Shown here one piece after another: positions 6,581 to 15,343 of a DNA stretch of 28,361 nucleotides. The translations under genes and the position numbers were made by a program. Origin of the DNA: Candidatus Aminicenantes bacterium UBA2190 (GTDB lineage Bacteria; Acidobacteriota; Aminicenantia; UBA2199). Position 1 is the first letter of the stretch. Every line of letters starts with the position of its first letter. The notes beneath the pieces are model-generated. The model did no database searches and was not told the DNA's origin. It saw nothing but the letters and a program-made list of their open reading frames with translations. The stretch covers positions 1 through 28,361 of the forward strand of contig DCVK01000072.1 of NCBI GenBank assembly GCA_002335385.1, read 5' to 3'.

Positions 6581-7705
6581 ATGAAAGACTACTACGAGAT
6601 ACTGGGGGTCAGCAAGAACGCCAGCATCGCCGACATAAAAAAGGCCTATCGCAAGCTGGCCCGCAAGCACCACCCCGACCTGAACCCCGGCGACAAGACC
6701 TCCGAGCAGAAATTCAAGGAGATCAACGAAGCGCACGAGACGCTGAAGGACCCGGAAAAGAAGAAACAGTACGATCTGTACGGCTCGCTGGGCGCCCGCG
6801 GCGCCCCCGGGGGCGGTCCCGGCGCCAGCGGCCGCGGCGGCAACTTTGAGGGCTTCGACTTCAACAGCAGCGGCGACAGCACCTTCGGCGACATCTTCCA
6901 GACCATCTTCGGCAACATGGGCGAGCCGCGCCAGCGCTCCAGCCGGCGCGGGCGCAGCCCCGAACGCGGCGAGGACCTGCACTACTCCATGAACCTGAGC
7001 TTCATGGACGCGGCCAACGGCATCGAGACCGCCATCCAGGTCAGCCACAAGCAGCCCTGCGCCGCCTGCAAGGGCAAGGGCATCGATGCCGCCTCCAAGC
7101 AGACCGCCTGCCCGACCTGCGGCGGCAGCGGCCGCGTGCAGAAGCAGTCCGGGTTCATGAAATTCGGCTCCATCTGCCCCAACTGCGGCGGCAGCGGCGT
7201 CCTGCCCGGCGCTCCCTGCCGCGCCTGCAGCGGCGACGGCCGCGTCGAGACCACGTCGCGCCTGCGGGTGCGCATCCCCGCCGGCGTGGACAACGACTCC
7301 AAGGTGCGCATCGCCGGCAAGGGCAACGCCGGCCGCGACGGCGGCCCGCAAGGCGACCTGATCATCACCATCCTCGTCGCCCCGCACAAGGTTTTCCGCC
7401 GCAGCGGGTACGACCTGGAGATGACGCTGCCGCTGACCTACGCCGAGGCGGCGCTGGGGGCCAAGATCGAGATCCCCACCCTGGACGGCTCCTCGCTGTT
7501 CAAGGTGCCGCCGGGAACGGCGTCGGGACAGAAGCTGCGCCTCAAGGGCAAGGGCATCGTCCATCCCAAGACGCGCGAGAACGGCGACCTGTATGTCGAG
7601 ATCCGCATCGTGCCGCCCTCGACCAAGGACCTGAAGGTGCGCGAGCTGCTCAAGGAGATCGAGAAGGTCGCCCCCTATGACCCGCGCGAGGAGCTGCAGC
7701 GATGA
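6581..7705 (+). CDS. dnaJ: Chaperone protein DnaJ
   Basis: 374 aa type I Hsp40 co-chaperone that stimulates the DnaK ATPase and delivers unfolded clients. J domain at residues 1-65 with the HPD tripeptide at 31-33; a Gly/Phe-rich linker to about 120; four CxxCxGxG zinc motifs (CAACKGKG, CPTCGGSG, CPNCGGSG, CRACSGDG) from residue 160 to about 220; then the C-terminal client-binding and dimerisation domains. The start at 6581 gives the canonical KDYYEILGVS opening; an in-frame ATG at 6536 would lie upstream of the promoter. First gene of a tight operon; no dnaK or grpE in the window, so this may be a second, specialised DnaJ. The hspR-like gene overlaps its stop by 4 bp. Confidence 0.97.
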   Translation: MKDYYEILGVSKNASIADIKKAYRKLARKHHPDLNPGDKTSEQKFKEINEAHETLKDPEKKKQYDLYGSLGARGAPGGGPGASGRGGNFEGFDFNSSGDSTFGDIFQTIFGNMGEPRQRSSRRGRSPERGEDLHYSMNLSFMDAANGIETAIQVSHKQPCAACKGKGIDAASKQTACPTCGGSGRVQKQSGFMKFGSICPNCGGSGVLPGAPCRACSGDGRVETTSRLRVRIPAGVDNDSKVRIAGKGNAGRDGGPQGDLIITILVAPHKVFRRSGYDLEMTLPLTYAEAALGAKIEIPTLDGSSLFKVPPGTASGQKLRLKGKGIVHPKTRENGDLYVEIRIVPPSTKDLKVRELLKEIEKVAPYDPREELQR

Positions 7706-8094
7706 AGGGGAAAACCTTCTTCATCTCGGCGGTGGCCAGCAAGTACGACATCCATCCGCAGACCCTGCGCCTCTACGAGCGCGAGGGGCTGCTCATTCCC
7801 TCGCGCAGCAAGGGCAACACGCGCATGTACAGCGACGAAGACCTGAAGAAGCTGGAATTCATCCTCAACCTGACGCGGGAGATGGGGGTCAACCTGGCCG
7901 GCATCGAGATCATCATCAACATGAAGGGCAAGATGGAGAAGATGCAAACGGATTTCTCCCTTTTCCTGGAAGAGCTGAAAAAGGAGTTCTTCGTCGGCCG
8001 CGAGGATCTTTTCGAGCAGAAGAAGCAGAACGCGCTGGTCAAGTTCCAGTCGCCACCGGTGGCACCCTTCCAGGATGAAAAGAAAAAAAAGTAG
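7702..8094 (+). CDS. HspR-like MerR-family regulator
   Basis: 130 aa. The N-terminal winged helix-turn-helix (residues about 6-75) reads ISAVASKYDIHPQTLRLYER and EGLLIPSRSKGNTRMYSDED. The HPQTLRLYEREGL core is the hallmark of HspR, a repressor of heat-shock operons that uses DnaK as co-repressor in actinobacteria. The C-terminal 50 residues form a Lys/Glu-rich helix suited to dimerisation, with no metal-binding cysteines. ATGA overlap with dnaJ implies translational coupling, matching the usual dnaK/dnaJ-hspR linkage. It probably autoregulates this operon, but no classical operator is visible at the dnaJ promoter. The next gene starts inside its last 20 bp. Confidence 0.88.
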   Translation: MKGKTFFISAVASKYDIHPQTLRLYEREGLLIPSRSKGNTRMYSDEDLKKLEFILNLTREMGVNLAGIEIIINMKGKMEKMQTDFSLFLEELKKEFFVGREDLFEQKKQNALVKFQSPPVAPFQDEKKKK

Positions 8095-8923
8095 CGAGTC
8101 GCTGGATTCCCTGAACCTCTACTTCCAGCGCATCAGGAAGATCAAGATCCTCTCTTCCGAGGAGGAGCGCGAGCTGATCACCCGCGCCAAGAGCGGCGAC
8201 GAGGAGGCCTTCCGCGCCATCATCGTCGCCAACCAGCGCCTGGTGGTGCGCGAGGCGCTGAAATACTACTTCAAGGGCGACAACTTCCTCGACCTGATCA
8301 ACGAGGGCAACAAGGGACTGATCGAGGCCCTGAAAAAATTCGACCTGAAGCGCGAGAACCGCTTCTTCACCTACGCCCTGTGGTGGGTGCGCAGCGAGAT
8401 CCGCCGCTACCTCTCCAAGAACCAGAACATCATCTCGCTCCCCGACATCTTCTACAACGACTACCTGAACTTCAAGAAGGCCTACTTCAAGCTGAGCAAG
8501 AAGCTGAAGCGCCACCCCAGCGAAAAGGAGCTGGCCGAGTTGCTGCAGATCCCCGAAAAGAAGGTCAAGGTGATGCTGGCCGTCCCCGACGAGATCATCT
8601 CGCTGGACAAGAGCATCAGCGACGACAACTCGTCGAGCCTGACATCCTTCCTGCCCGACGACTCGGTCGTCGACCCCCAGGACATCCTCATCGGCAGCGC
8701 CGTCCGCGACCTGGTGCGCGAGGACATCGAGAAGCTCACCGCCCGCGAGGCGGAGATCGTCCGCCTGCGCTTTGGTTTCCAGGGCGAGGAGCCGCAGAAG
8801 CTGCGCGAGATCGCCCGGCAGCTGAAGATGAGCCCGGAAGGCATCCGCCGCATCGAGATCAAGGCCCTGGCCAAGCTGAAGAACCAGCTGAAGAAGCAGG
8901 GCATCTATGGAGCATTGAACTGA
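8075..8923 (+). CDS. Sigma-70 family RNA polymerase sigma factor (group 2 type)
   Basis: 282 aa. Region 1.2 (residues about 8-40: SLDSLNLYFQRIRKIKILSS), region 2 with DLINEGNKGLIEALKKFD and YALWWVRSEIRRYL, region 3 near residues 125-180, and region 4 with LTAREAEIVRLRFG and a helix-turn-helix LREIARQLKMSPEGIRRIE. Region 1.1 is absent, so it is RpoS/HrdB-like rather than the primary sigma. In region 2.4 the usual YATWWIRQAI...RTIRIP is YALWWVRSEI...NIISLP, so -10 recognition may differ from the housekeeping factor. It overlaps the HspR-like gene by 20 bp and the ATPase gene by 1 bp. Probably a stress sigma factor made together with DnaJ; its target promoters are unknown. Confidence 0.92.
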   Translation: MKRKKSSESLDSLNLYFQRIRKIKILSSEEERELITRAKSGDEEAFRAIIVANQRLVVREALKYYFKGDNFLDLINEGNKGLIEALKKFDLKRENRFFTYALWWVRSEIRRYLSKNQNIISLPDIFYNDYLNFKKAYFKLSKKLKRHPSEKELAELLQIPEKKVKVMLAVPDEIISLDKSISDDNSSSLTSFLPDDSVVDPQDILIGSAVRDLVREDIEKLTAREAEIVRLRFGFQGEEPQKLREIARQLKMSPEGIRRIEIKALAKLKNQLKKQGIYGALN

Positions 8924-9627
8924 TGGAACCTCATTGCCCGACCTGCAACGACAGCGGCTGGGTGCTGGTCACCGTCGACGGCCGCGAGATCGCCCGCGCC
9001 TGCTCCTGCCGCCGCGAGGGGACGCAGGCGCTGCGCGCCGGCAGCGCCAACATCCCGCCGCGCTTCCTGGGCACGGAGCTGAAAAGCTACTTCCCCGACA
9101 AATCCAGCCCCTCCCAGTCCAAGGCGCGCAAGGCGGCCGAAAAGTTCGTCGCCGACTACCCCGCCGTCGACAGCGGCCTGCTCTTCCAGGGCGCCACCGG
9201 CGTGGGCAAGACACGCCTGCTGTGCAGCGTCGGCAACCAGCTGATCAAGGAGAAGAGCGCCGAAGTGGCCTACATCGACTGGAACGACCTGACCCGCGAG
9301 ATGCGCTCGGGCGAAGACTCCGCCAGCCGCGACTTCGATACCATCTCCCAGCTGATCCAGCGCCTGGCCCGGGTCGAGCTGCTGCTGTTCGACGAGCTTG
9401 GCTCCTCGCGCCCCAGCCCCTGGGTGGAGGACAACATCTATTTCCTGATCAACCGCCGCTACAACGGCAACCGCGTCACCCTGTTCGCCAGCAACTTCTT
9501 CGACAAAAAGGTCGGCAACGAGGAGACCCTGAGCGAGCGCATCGGCAACCGCATCCGCAGCCGCCTGTTCGAGATGGCCCGCAGCATCGAGATCATGGGC
9601 GCTGACTACCGCCAGAAGCATTATTAG
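8923..9627 (+). CDS. DnaC/IstB-like AAA+ ATPase with N-terminal Cys cluster
   Basis: 234 aa. An N-terminal metal-site candidate: C5-P-T-C8 and C27-S-C29. Then a AAA+ core with Walker A GATGVGKT at residues 90-97, Walker B LLLFDELGS and a sensor-like LFASNFF; the segment RIGNRIRSRLFEMARSIEIM resembles the arginine-finger helix of DnaC/DnaI helicase loaders. The length fits helicase loaders and IstB-type ATPases. There is no transposase partner (IstA) next to it, so a helicase-loader-like role is more likely than IS21 transposition. The ATG overlaps the sigma gene stop (TGATG), so it is the fourth gene of the operon. Placing a loader-like ATPase behind a sigma factor is unusual; the function is inferred only from fold. 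Confidence 0.85.
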   Translation: MEPHCPTCNDSGWVLVTVDGREIARACSCRREGTQALRAGSANIPPRFLGTELKSYFPDKSSPSQSKARKAAEKFVADYPAVDSGLLFQGATGVGKTRLLCSVGNQLIKEKSAEVAYIDWNDLTREMRSGEDSASRDFDTISQLIQRLARVELLLFDELGSSRPSPWVEDNIYFLINRRYNGNRVTLFASNFFDKKVGNEETLSERIGNRIRSRLFEMARSIEIMGADYRQKHY

Positions 9628-9636
9628 GAGGACGGC

Positions 9637-10626
<990 letters not shown>

Positions 10627-10643
10627 GTAGGAGCGCTGAACCC

Positions 10644-11051
10644 ATGATCAAGAGCAAGATCCGCCGGCTCCATTCCCGCAAATCCAGCAAGCTGATCTTC
10701 TTCGTCGCCGGCGGCGTGGCGCTCGTGGTGCTGGCCTTCTTCGCCCTGGTCATCATCGGCGGCGGCGGGGAGGGCCGGGGCGGCTCGATGGCCAGGACCC
10801 TGCGCTACCTGAAGAACACCGAGGGGCTGGTGGAGATCAAGGCGCTGGACGCGGAGAAGCGGGTGATCATCGTCTATAACAGCGACTCCAAGAACGCCGC
10901 CAACTTCGAAAAGATCGCCTATTACGCCGCCCTGCGCCTGGCGCCGCACTGGCCCGACTGCGAGGTGCTGCTGGCCCGCAATGAAGCCGGCCGGATCGTC
11001 TATGAGATCCGCGTGCGCGCCGGCACAGTCGTGGCCGAGGGAAAACCCTAG
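10644..11051 (+). CDS. Small single-pass membrane protein
   Basis: 135 aa, no family recognised. A basic N-terminus (KSKIRRLHSRKSSK) is followed by one strongly hydrophobic segment at residues about 17-40, then a Gly-rich spacer and a roughly 90-residue soluble domain with alternating strands (VEIKALDAEKRVIIVYNSDS) and helices. The positive-inside pattern puts the soluble domain outside the cytoplasm. AGGAG precedes the ATG; the gap to the MoxR gene is 17 bp, so it is most likely the last gene of the dnaJ operon and could be the membrane partner of MoxR. It converges on rtcB with only 10 bp between stop codons and no obvious terminator hairpin. Confidence 0.75.
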   Translation: MIKSKIRRLHSRKSSKLIFFVAGGVALVVLAFFALVIIGGGGEGRGGSMARTLRYLKNTEGLVEIKALDAEKRVIIVYNSDSKNAANFEKIAYYAALRLAPHWPDCEVLLARNEAGRIVYEIRVRAGTVVAEGKP

Positions 11052-11061
11052 CCCTGCCGCC

Positions 11062-12516
11062 TCAGCCCTTGACCACCAGCAGCGGCCGCAGCCGCGCCAC
11101 TTTCTCCGAGATCCCCGCCGCCACGGTCGCCGCCGCCACGTCGTCGATATCCTTGTAGGCCTCGGGGATCTCCTCCTTGAGCCCCTGGCTCGACAGGCTG
11201 AAGACGAGAACCCCCTGCCCGCGCAGGCGCTCGCGCACGTCCTCCCCGGCGGAAAGCTTGATCGCCTGGTGGCGGCTGAGCCGGCGCCCGGCGCCGTGGG
11301 CCGATGAAAAAAATGTGCCCGCGGCGGTTCCAGCCGCCGTGCCGCGCAGCACGTAGGAGCTGCTGCCCATGCTTCCCGGCAGGATGACCGGCTGCCCCGT
11401 CCCGCGGTAGCGGGAGGGCAGGTCGGGGTGGCCGGGGCCGAAGGCGCGGGTGGCCCCCTTGCGGTGAACCAGCAGCTCCAGGGCCCGTCCGTCAACCTCG
11501 TGATGCTCGAACTTGGCGATGTTGTGCGCCTGGTCGTAGACCAGCCTCAGCCCGAGCTGCCGGCGGCCCATGGCCAGCGCCTCCTCCAGGACGGCGATGA
11601 CCTCCTCCTGGATCAGCTGGCGGTTGGCCCAGGCGAAGTTGCTGGCGGCGTTGAGCGCCTGCAGGTAGTTGCGCCCCTCGCTGGAAGCGATGGCGGCATG
11701 GACCAGCTGCGGGTCGCGCAGCTTCAGCCGGGCCAGGTTGCGCCGGCGGAAGGTCTCGATGTAGTCGCTGGCGACCTGGTGGCCGAAGCCGCGCGAGCCG
11801 GTGTGGATCATGACGGCGACATGGCCGGGCTCCAGGCCGAATACGCGCGCCGCCGCCGGATCGAAGATCTCCTCCACCGCCTGGACCTCGATGAAGTGGT
11901 TGCCCGAGCCCAGCGAGCCCAGCTGGGCGGCGCCGCGCTCGCAGGCCCTGGGACCGAGGGCGCCGGGGGCGTCAAAGGGCAGGCAGCCGCCCGACTCTAT
12001 GAACTCCATGTCGCCGGGGTCGCTGCCGAAGCGGCGCGCGACCTCGCCCACGCCGCCGGCGGCGAGACGCTGGAACTCCTTCTTGTTCAGCGGGCGCAGC
12101 CCGCGCGCCGTCAAACCGCTGGGGATGCGCGCCAGCAGGGCGTGGCCGACGGCGTCGGCGACGGCGGCAAACTCGCTCTCGGGGATGGAGCTGGCCAGCA
12201 GGCGCACGCCGCAGTTGATGTCGTAGCCCACGCCGCCGGGGAGGACGATGCCGCCGTCGGCGGGGAAAGCGGCCACGCCGCCGATGCAGAAGCCGTAGCC
12301 ATGGTGGATGTCGGGCATGGCCAGCGAGCTCCCGGCCAGCCCCGGCAGGCAGGCCACGTTGACCACCTGCTCGATGGCGCCGTCATCCAGCGCCTGCTGC
12401 AGGATCTCCCGCGTGGCGAATACCTCGGCGTCGGCGGTCATGGCCCGGTCGGCGGCCTTGCCCAGGCGCCAGCGGCAGGGGGCGACCTCGACGAACTGCC
12501 CGATCGCGCGGCTCAT
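11062..12516 (-). CDS. rtcB: RNA-splicing ligase RtcB
   Basis: 484 aa tRNA-splicing/RNA-repair ligase that joins 2',3'-cyclic phosphate to 5'-OH ends using GTP and manganese. Visible motifs in order: DIHHGYGFCIGGVAAF, GGVGYDINCGVRLL (metal Cys), GSLGSGNHFIEVQ, HTGSRGFGHQV, YDQAHNIAKFE, and SSAHGAGRR, where H407 is the expected guanylylated histidine. Start chosen at 12516 because it overlaps the archease stop as ATGA and begins the conserved N-terminus; upstream in-frame residues are archease sequence in another frame. Third gene of galU-archease-rtcB. Archease promotes RtcB guanylylation, so the pair forms a functional unit. Confidence 0.95.
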   Translation of the reverse strand: MSRAIGQFVEVAPCRWRLGKAADRAMTADAEVFATREILQQALDDGAIEQVVNVACLPGLAGSSLAMPDIHHGYGFCIGGVAAFPADGGIVLPGGVGYDINCGVRLLASSIPESEFAAVADAVGHALLARIPSGLTARGLRPLNKKEFQRLAAGGVGEVARRFGSDPGDMEFIESGGCLPFDAPGALGPRACERGAAQLGSLGSGNHFIEVQAVEEIFDPAAARVFGLEPGHVAVMIHTGSRGFGHQVASDYIETFRRRNLARLKLRDPQLVHAAIASSEGRNYLQALNAASNFAWANRQLIQEEVIAVLEEALAMGRRQLGLRLVYDQAHNIAKFEHHEVDGRALELLVHRKGATRAFGPGHPDLPSRYRGTGQPVILPGSMGSSSYVLRGTAAGTAAGTFFSSAHGAGRRLSRHQAIKLSAGEDVRERLRGQGVLVFSLSSQGLKEEIPEAYKDIDDVAAATVAAGISEKVARLRPLLVVKG

Positions 12517-12929
12517 ATGTCCAGGACCACCGCGGCGCGCAGCACGCCGTTCCTTTCCCGCACGCGCAGGTCGTGGTAGGTGACCGCCTTGACATCGATC
12601 CTGGGGAGGCGCGGGCAGGGTGCGGTGAGCAGCAGCGCGTCCAGCCGGCACCCGTCGGCGCGGCGGATATCCGTTGCCGTCACCTGCTGGCCCTCCTGCC
12701 CGGCCAGCGCCACGGCCGCGGCCAGCAGATTGACCAGGACGTTCTCCGGGCCGTCGCCCCGGAAGCGAAAGGGGATGGCTGTTCCTTTTTGCTTCGCTAA
12801 ACGGGGATTGCGGCCGAAAAGGAGCAGGTTCAGGCCGCGCAGGGCGTTGGCGTACAACTCGGCATGGCCGCGCCCCCTGAAGCGGATCCCGGTGTCGGCC
12901 GTGGTGGAAAAAGTCTCATAGTTTCTCAT
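12513..12929 (-). CDS. Archease (RtcB-activating protein)
   Basis: 138 aa. The N-terminus MRNYETFSTTADTGIRFRGR matches archease (usually y-x-x-x-x-H-T-A-D-x-G-i-x-x-x-g), although the His before T-A-D is Thr here; the Asp expected to bind metal is kept. The C-terminus has IDVKAVTYHDLRVRE, the second conserved archease segment, with the H-D pair. Archeases help RtcB load GMP and broaden nucleotide use. The ATG at 12929 lies inside the 3' end of galU (14-bp overlap), and its stop overlaps the rtcB start, so all three are translationally coupled. The longer open frame reaching 12995 would overlap galU by about 80 bp and adds no archease-like residues. Confidence 0.88.
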   Translation of the reverse strand: MRNYETFSTTADTGIRFRGRGHAELYANALRGLNLLLFGRNPRLAKQKGTAIPFRFRGDGPENVLVNLLAAAVALAGQEGQQVTATDIRRADGCRLDALLLTAPCPRLPRIDVKAVTYHDLRVRERNGVLRAAVVLDI

Positions 12930-13785
12930 CGCGTGCCAGGTCCTGCAGGAGGCGGCGGGTGAAGTCGCGCGTGTCCTCGCGCTGCAGCGCCACATGGATC
13001 AGCGTCTCGATGTAGCCCAGCGTCGTTCCGGCGTCGAAGCGCCGGCCCTCGAAGAAATAGCCCAGCACCTGGCGTTTCTTCATCAGCTCGACGACGGCGT
13101 CGGTGAGCTGGATCTCGGCGCCGGCCCCTTTCCTGCCCCGCTGGAGCAGTGGGAAGATGTCGGGAGTCATGATGTAGCGGCCGATGACGGCGTAGTTGGA
13201 GGGGGCGGCGGCCAGCGCCGGCTTCTCCACCAGCTGCTCGATGCGGAAGACCCGCTCCTCCAGCAGGGGGCCGGCGGCGATGCCGTAGCGCGGCACTTCC
13301 TCCCGCGGCACCTTCATGAAGGCGATCAGCGGCGAGCGGTACTTCTCGTAGACCTCGATCATCTGGGCCATGGCCGGGCGTTCGGAGAGGATCAGGTCGT
13401 CGGGAAGCGAGATGGCGAAGGGCTCGTCGCCGACCGCCGCCTCGGCCAGGGAGATGGCGTGGCCGAAGCCCAGCGCCTGCTCCTGGCGGATATAGGTGAT
13501 TTTATTATCATAGAATCGCTTCACGTCGTCCAGCAGGCGCTCCTTGCCGTGGCGCGCCAGGAACTCGTCCAGCCCGGCGTTGGGGGTGAAATACTTCTCC
13601 AGGGCCTCCTTGCCCGGGGCGGTGATGAAGATAAAGTCGGAGAGGCCGCTGGCGGCAGCCTCCTCGACGGCGTACTGGATCAGGGGCTTGTCGAGAACCG
13701 GCAGGATCTCCTTGGGCACCTCTTTGGTGGCCGGCAGGAAGCGCGTGCCGACGCCGGCGACGGGAAAAATGATCTTCATGGCCAT
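12916..13785 (-). CDS. galU: UTP--glucose-1-phosphate uridylyltransferase
   Basis: 289 aa nucleotidyltransferase that makes UDP-glucose from UTP and glucose-1-phosphate. The N-terminal nucleotide-binding loop reads FPVAGVGTRFLPATKEVPKE, followed by LPVLDKPLIQYAVEEA; ISLPDDLI carries the metal-binding Asp, and QLVEKPALAAAPSNYAVIGR is the typical sugar-phosphate segment. Full family length. Start at 13785 (a second ATG at 13779 is possible): there is no Shine-Dalgarno, but TAAAAT ends six bases upstream with TTGAAC 17 bp before it. First gene of a minus-strand operon with archease and rtcB; no functional link to RNA repair is obvious. The insertion sequence starts about 40 bp upstream, just beyond the promoter. 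Confidence 0.95.
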   Translation of the reverse strand: MAMKIIFPVAGVGTRFLPATKEVPKEILPVLDKPLIQYAVEEAAASGLSDFIFITAPGKEALEKYFTPNAGLDEFLARHGKERLLDDVKRFYDNKITYIRQEQALGFGHAISLAEAAVGDEPFAISLPDDLILSERPAMAQMIEVYEKYRSPLIAFMKVPREEVPRYGIAAGPLLEERVFRIEQLVEKPALAAAPSNYAVIGRYIMTPDIFPLLQRGRKGAGAEIQLTDAVVELMKKRQVLGYFFEGRRFDAGTTLGYIETLIHVALQREDTRDFTRRLLQDLARDEKL

Positions 13786-13791
13786 GAATTC

Positions 13792-13820
13792 ATTTTACCC
13801 GCTTTTTCCGTCCTGTTCAA
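13792..13820 (-). promoter_or_regulatory. Predicted leaderless promoter of galU operon
   Basis: Minus strand: TTGAAC at 13820-13815, 17-bp spacer, TAAAAT at 13797-13792, then six bases and the ATG at 13785. The left end of the insertion sequence begins only about 6 bp upstream of the -35 box, so the IS landed at the edge of the promoter without destroying it. Confidence 0.6.
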
Positions 13821-13825
13821 TGAGT

Positions 13826-13895
13826 CGCATTGCCTCATCAAAAATCTACCTAGAGAGGGTATCGTTGACTCATATAAAAATCTACCTGAAGCAAA
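13826..13895 (+). repeat. IS left terminal inverted repeat with two 35-bp subunits
   Basis: CGCATTGCCTCATC... begins at 13826. Unit 1 starts TTGCCTCATC at 13830 and contains AAAAATCTACCT; unit 2 starts TTGACTCATA at 13865 and repeats AAAAATCTACCT. The two are 35 bp apart. The same arrangement, inverted, is at 15211-15282. Confidence 0.88.
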
Positions 13896-13899
13896 ACAC

Positions 13900-15129
13900 T
13901 TATGCAAGTACCGGTTTAAGGCGAGTGATAACATAAGCGGACCTCCCTTTTTGCTTCTCGTAGACCATTATTTGCAGTTTAGCGTGCAACTGGTCGATCG
14001 ATCTCTTCAAAACGAACGGATTGAGTTGCTCGTAAGTGCCCTGTAGCTTCCTTTTTTTGCCCACATCGATCTCATCCAGGGTTAGTAACCGTTGATAAGG
14101 CGTTTGAGGCAGATCGTATTGCTTCATGATCCTGGCTCCGATCCGCTCTTTTCTGACCAGCTTCATCTACGGGTGGAAGAAGTTCAAGTAGAGCCGCAAT
14201 CAGCCATACAGCTCATTGAGTACCGCCAGCACTTCCGGACTGTCTTACCGGCTTTATCCGACGAAGTTGCGCACGGCCGTGAAGTTCTTCTGCTCCACGT
14301 GGCAGTTGTCGTTCTTCTGCTAGGATCGTGATCGCGTAAAGACAAGCCCCTCCGCCTGACAGTAGGAGAGCAGGTGCGCGTTGATGAACTCGGAGTCGTT
14401 GTCCGAGTCGATCCCCTTCAGTTCGAATGGCATTCTCCTACGGACATCCTACAGTGCGTCAAACACCCAGATTTGCGCCTTGTCTCGCATGGTTTCCATA
14501 TCCGTCCAGCCGCTCTTGATGTCGGTCACGTTCAGCGTGAAACAGTAGTCGCCGCTAGCATGGCCGCCATCGTGACCTACCAGGTCCAGTTCCTCGAACC
14601 CCACAGCGTCCTCATCCCATTCCACTCCCGTGCGGGAGGCGATATGCTTCTTGAGCAGTGTCCCAGGCTTGGTCTTGGAACGGCACTTCAACTCGTGCTT
14701 CTTCCGTTCCGATCACAACAGCCTATCGATGGTGGGCGCGCTGATCCGTTCCAGCTTCGCTTCGATCTTGCGCGGTACGCGCATCTCTTTGAACTGCCTC
14801 ACCTTGGCCATTATCGTCTCCAGGAAACGCTTCAACCGCTTGCCACAGGGATAATCCAGCACTTCCCAGAAGCTCACCAGATACTCCCTCACGACCTCAT
14901 CGTAGATCCTCGGCCTTGCCTGTCATTACTTCCTTGCCCGCCGTTCTCCGAACACGACCACTTCCTGCCCTCCGCTCGGAAGTCGCATGTGGACCGGCCC
15001 CCCCCAGTAGCGCAACAGGAACGCCGTATAATGACGGCTGTAACCAACCCCCTAACAGAACTCCTTCAAAATGGAGCTCTTTCCGCTCCGGCTCGCCCTC
15101 TGGTAGCGCCGGGCTACCTCTTTACTCAC
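13900..15129 (-). pseudogene. Frameshifted DDE (integrase-core) transposase
   Basis: Fragments in different minus-strand frames line up in order. From about 15129: GTG SKEVARRYQRASRKE; near 15035-15003: RHYTAFLLRYW (a DNA-binding helix-turn-helix segment usually preceded by GYN); 14691-14449: VGFEELDLVGHDGGHASGDY and FTLNVTDIKSGW (first catalytic Asp); about 14420-14390: GIDSDNDSEFIN (second Asp); about 14320-14280: KNDNCHVEQKNFTAVRNFVG (Glu); and 14166-13900, the C-terminal tail with PQTPYQRLLTLDEID and LNPFVLKRSIDQL. No single frame spans more than a part, and a run of eight C at 14998-15005 is a likely frameshift site. The family is the rve-type integrase-core transposases; I cannot name the IS group. 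Confidence 0.85.
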
Positions 15130-15210
15130 CTCCCCCTAGTCGCCATGCTCAGCCTCATCCTCGACACCTCGCTCACCAGGCTCTTTGCCTGATGCTGAAG
15201 GCATCATTGT

Positions 15211-15282
15211 CCTACCATTCGGGTAGTTTTTTACATGAGGCAACGAATCGCCGTTTAGGTGGATTTTTGATGAGGCAATGCG
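15211..15282 (-). repeat. IS right terminal inverted repeat with two 35-bp subunits
   Basis: Read on the minus strand, unit 1 begins TTGCCTCATC at 15278 with AAAAATCCACCT and unit 2 begins TTGCCTCATG at 15243 with AAAAAACTACCC; spacing is 35 bp, exactly as at the left end. Confidence 0.88.
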
Positions 15283-15343
15283 GGAAGTTGCATTTTCATC
15301 AAATTCTTCATAAAATCGGTCATGGAGAAAATTGATTTTTCTA

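Larger units (their letters stand above)
13826..15282. mobile_element. Degenerate insertion sequence (about 1.46 kb)
   Basis: Bounded by matching inverted ends (25 of 26 outermost bases agree between 13826-13851 and the complement of 15257-15282) and containing one broken transposase gene on the minus strand. It lies between the galU promoter and a small lipoprotein gene. I could not see a clear target-site duplication outside the ends. With all three catalytic residues still readable but frames broken, it is probably an immobile recent relic that could be mobilised only by a related transposase. Confidence 0.85.

Noticed and set aside
8923..9627. IstB of an IS21-type element
   Set aside because: No IstA or terminal repeats nearby, and the gene is embedded in a tight operon by overlaps.
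13826..15282. Target-site duplication flanking the IS
   Set aside because: The bases outside the two ends (AGT on the left, GGAAGT on the right) do not form a convincing direct repeat.
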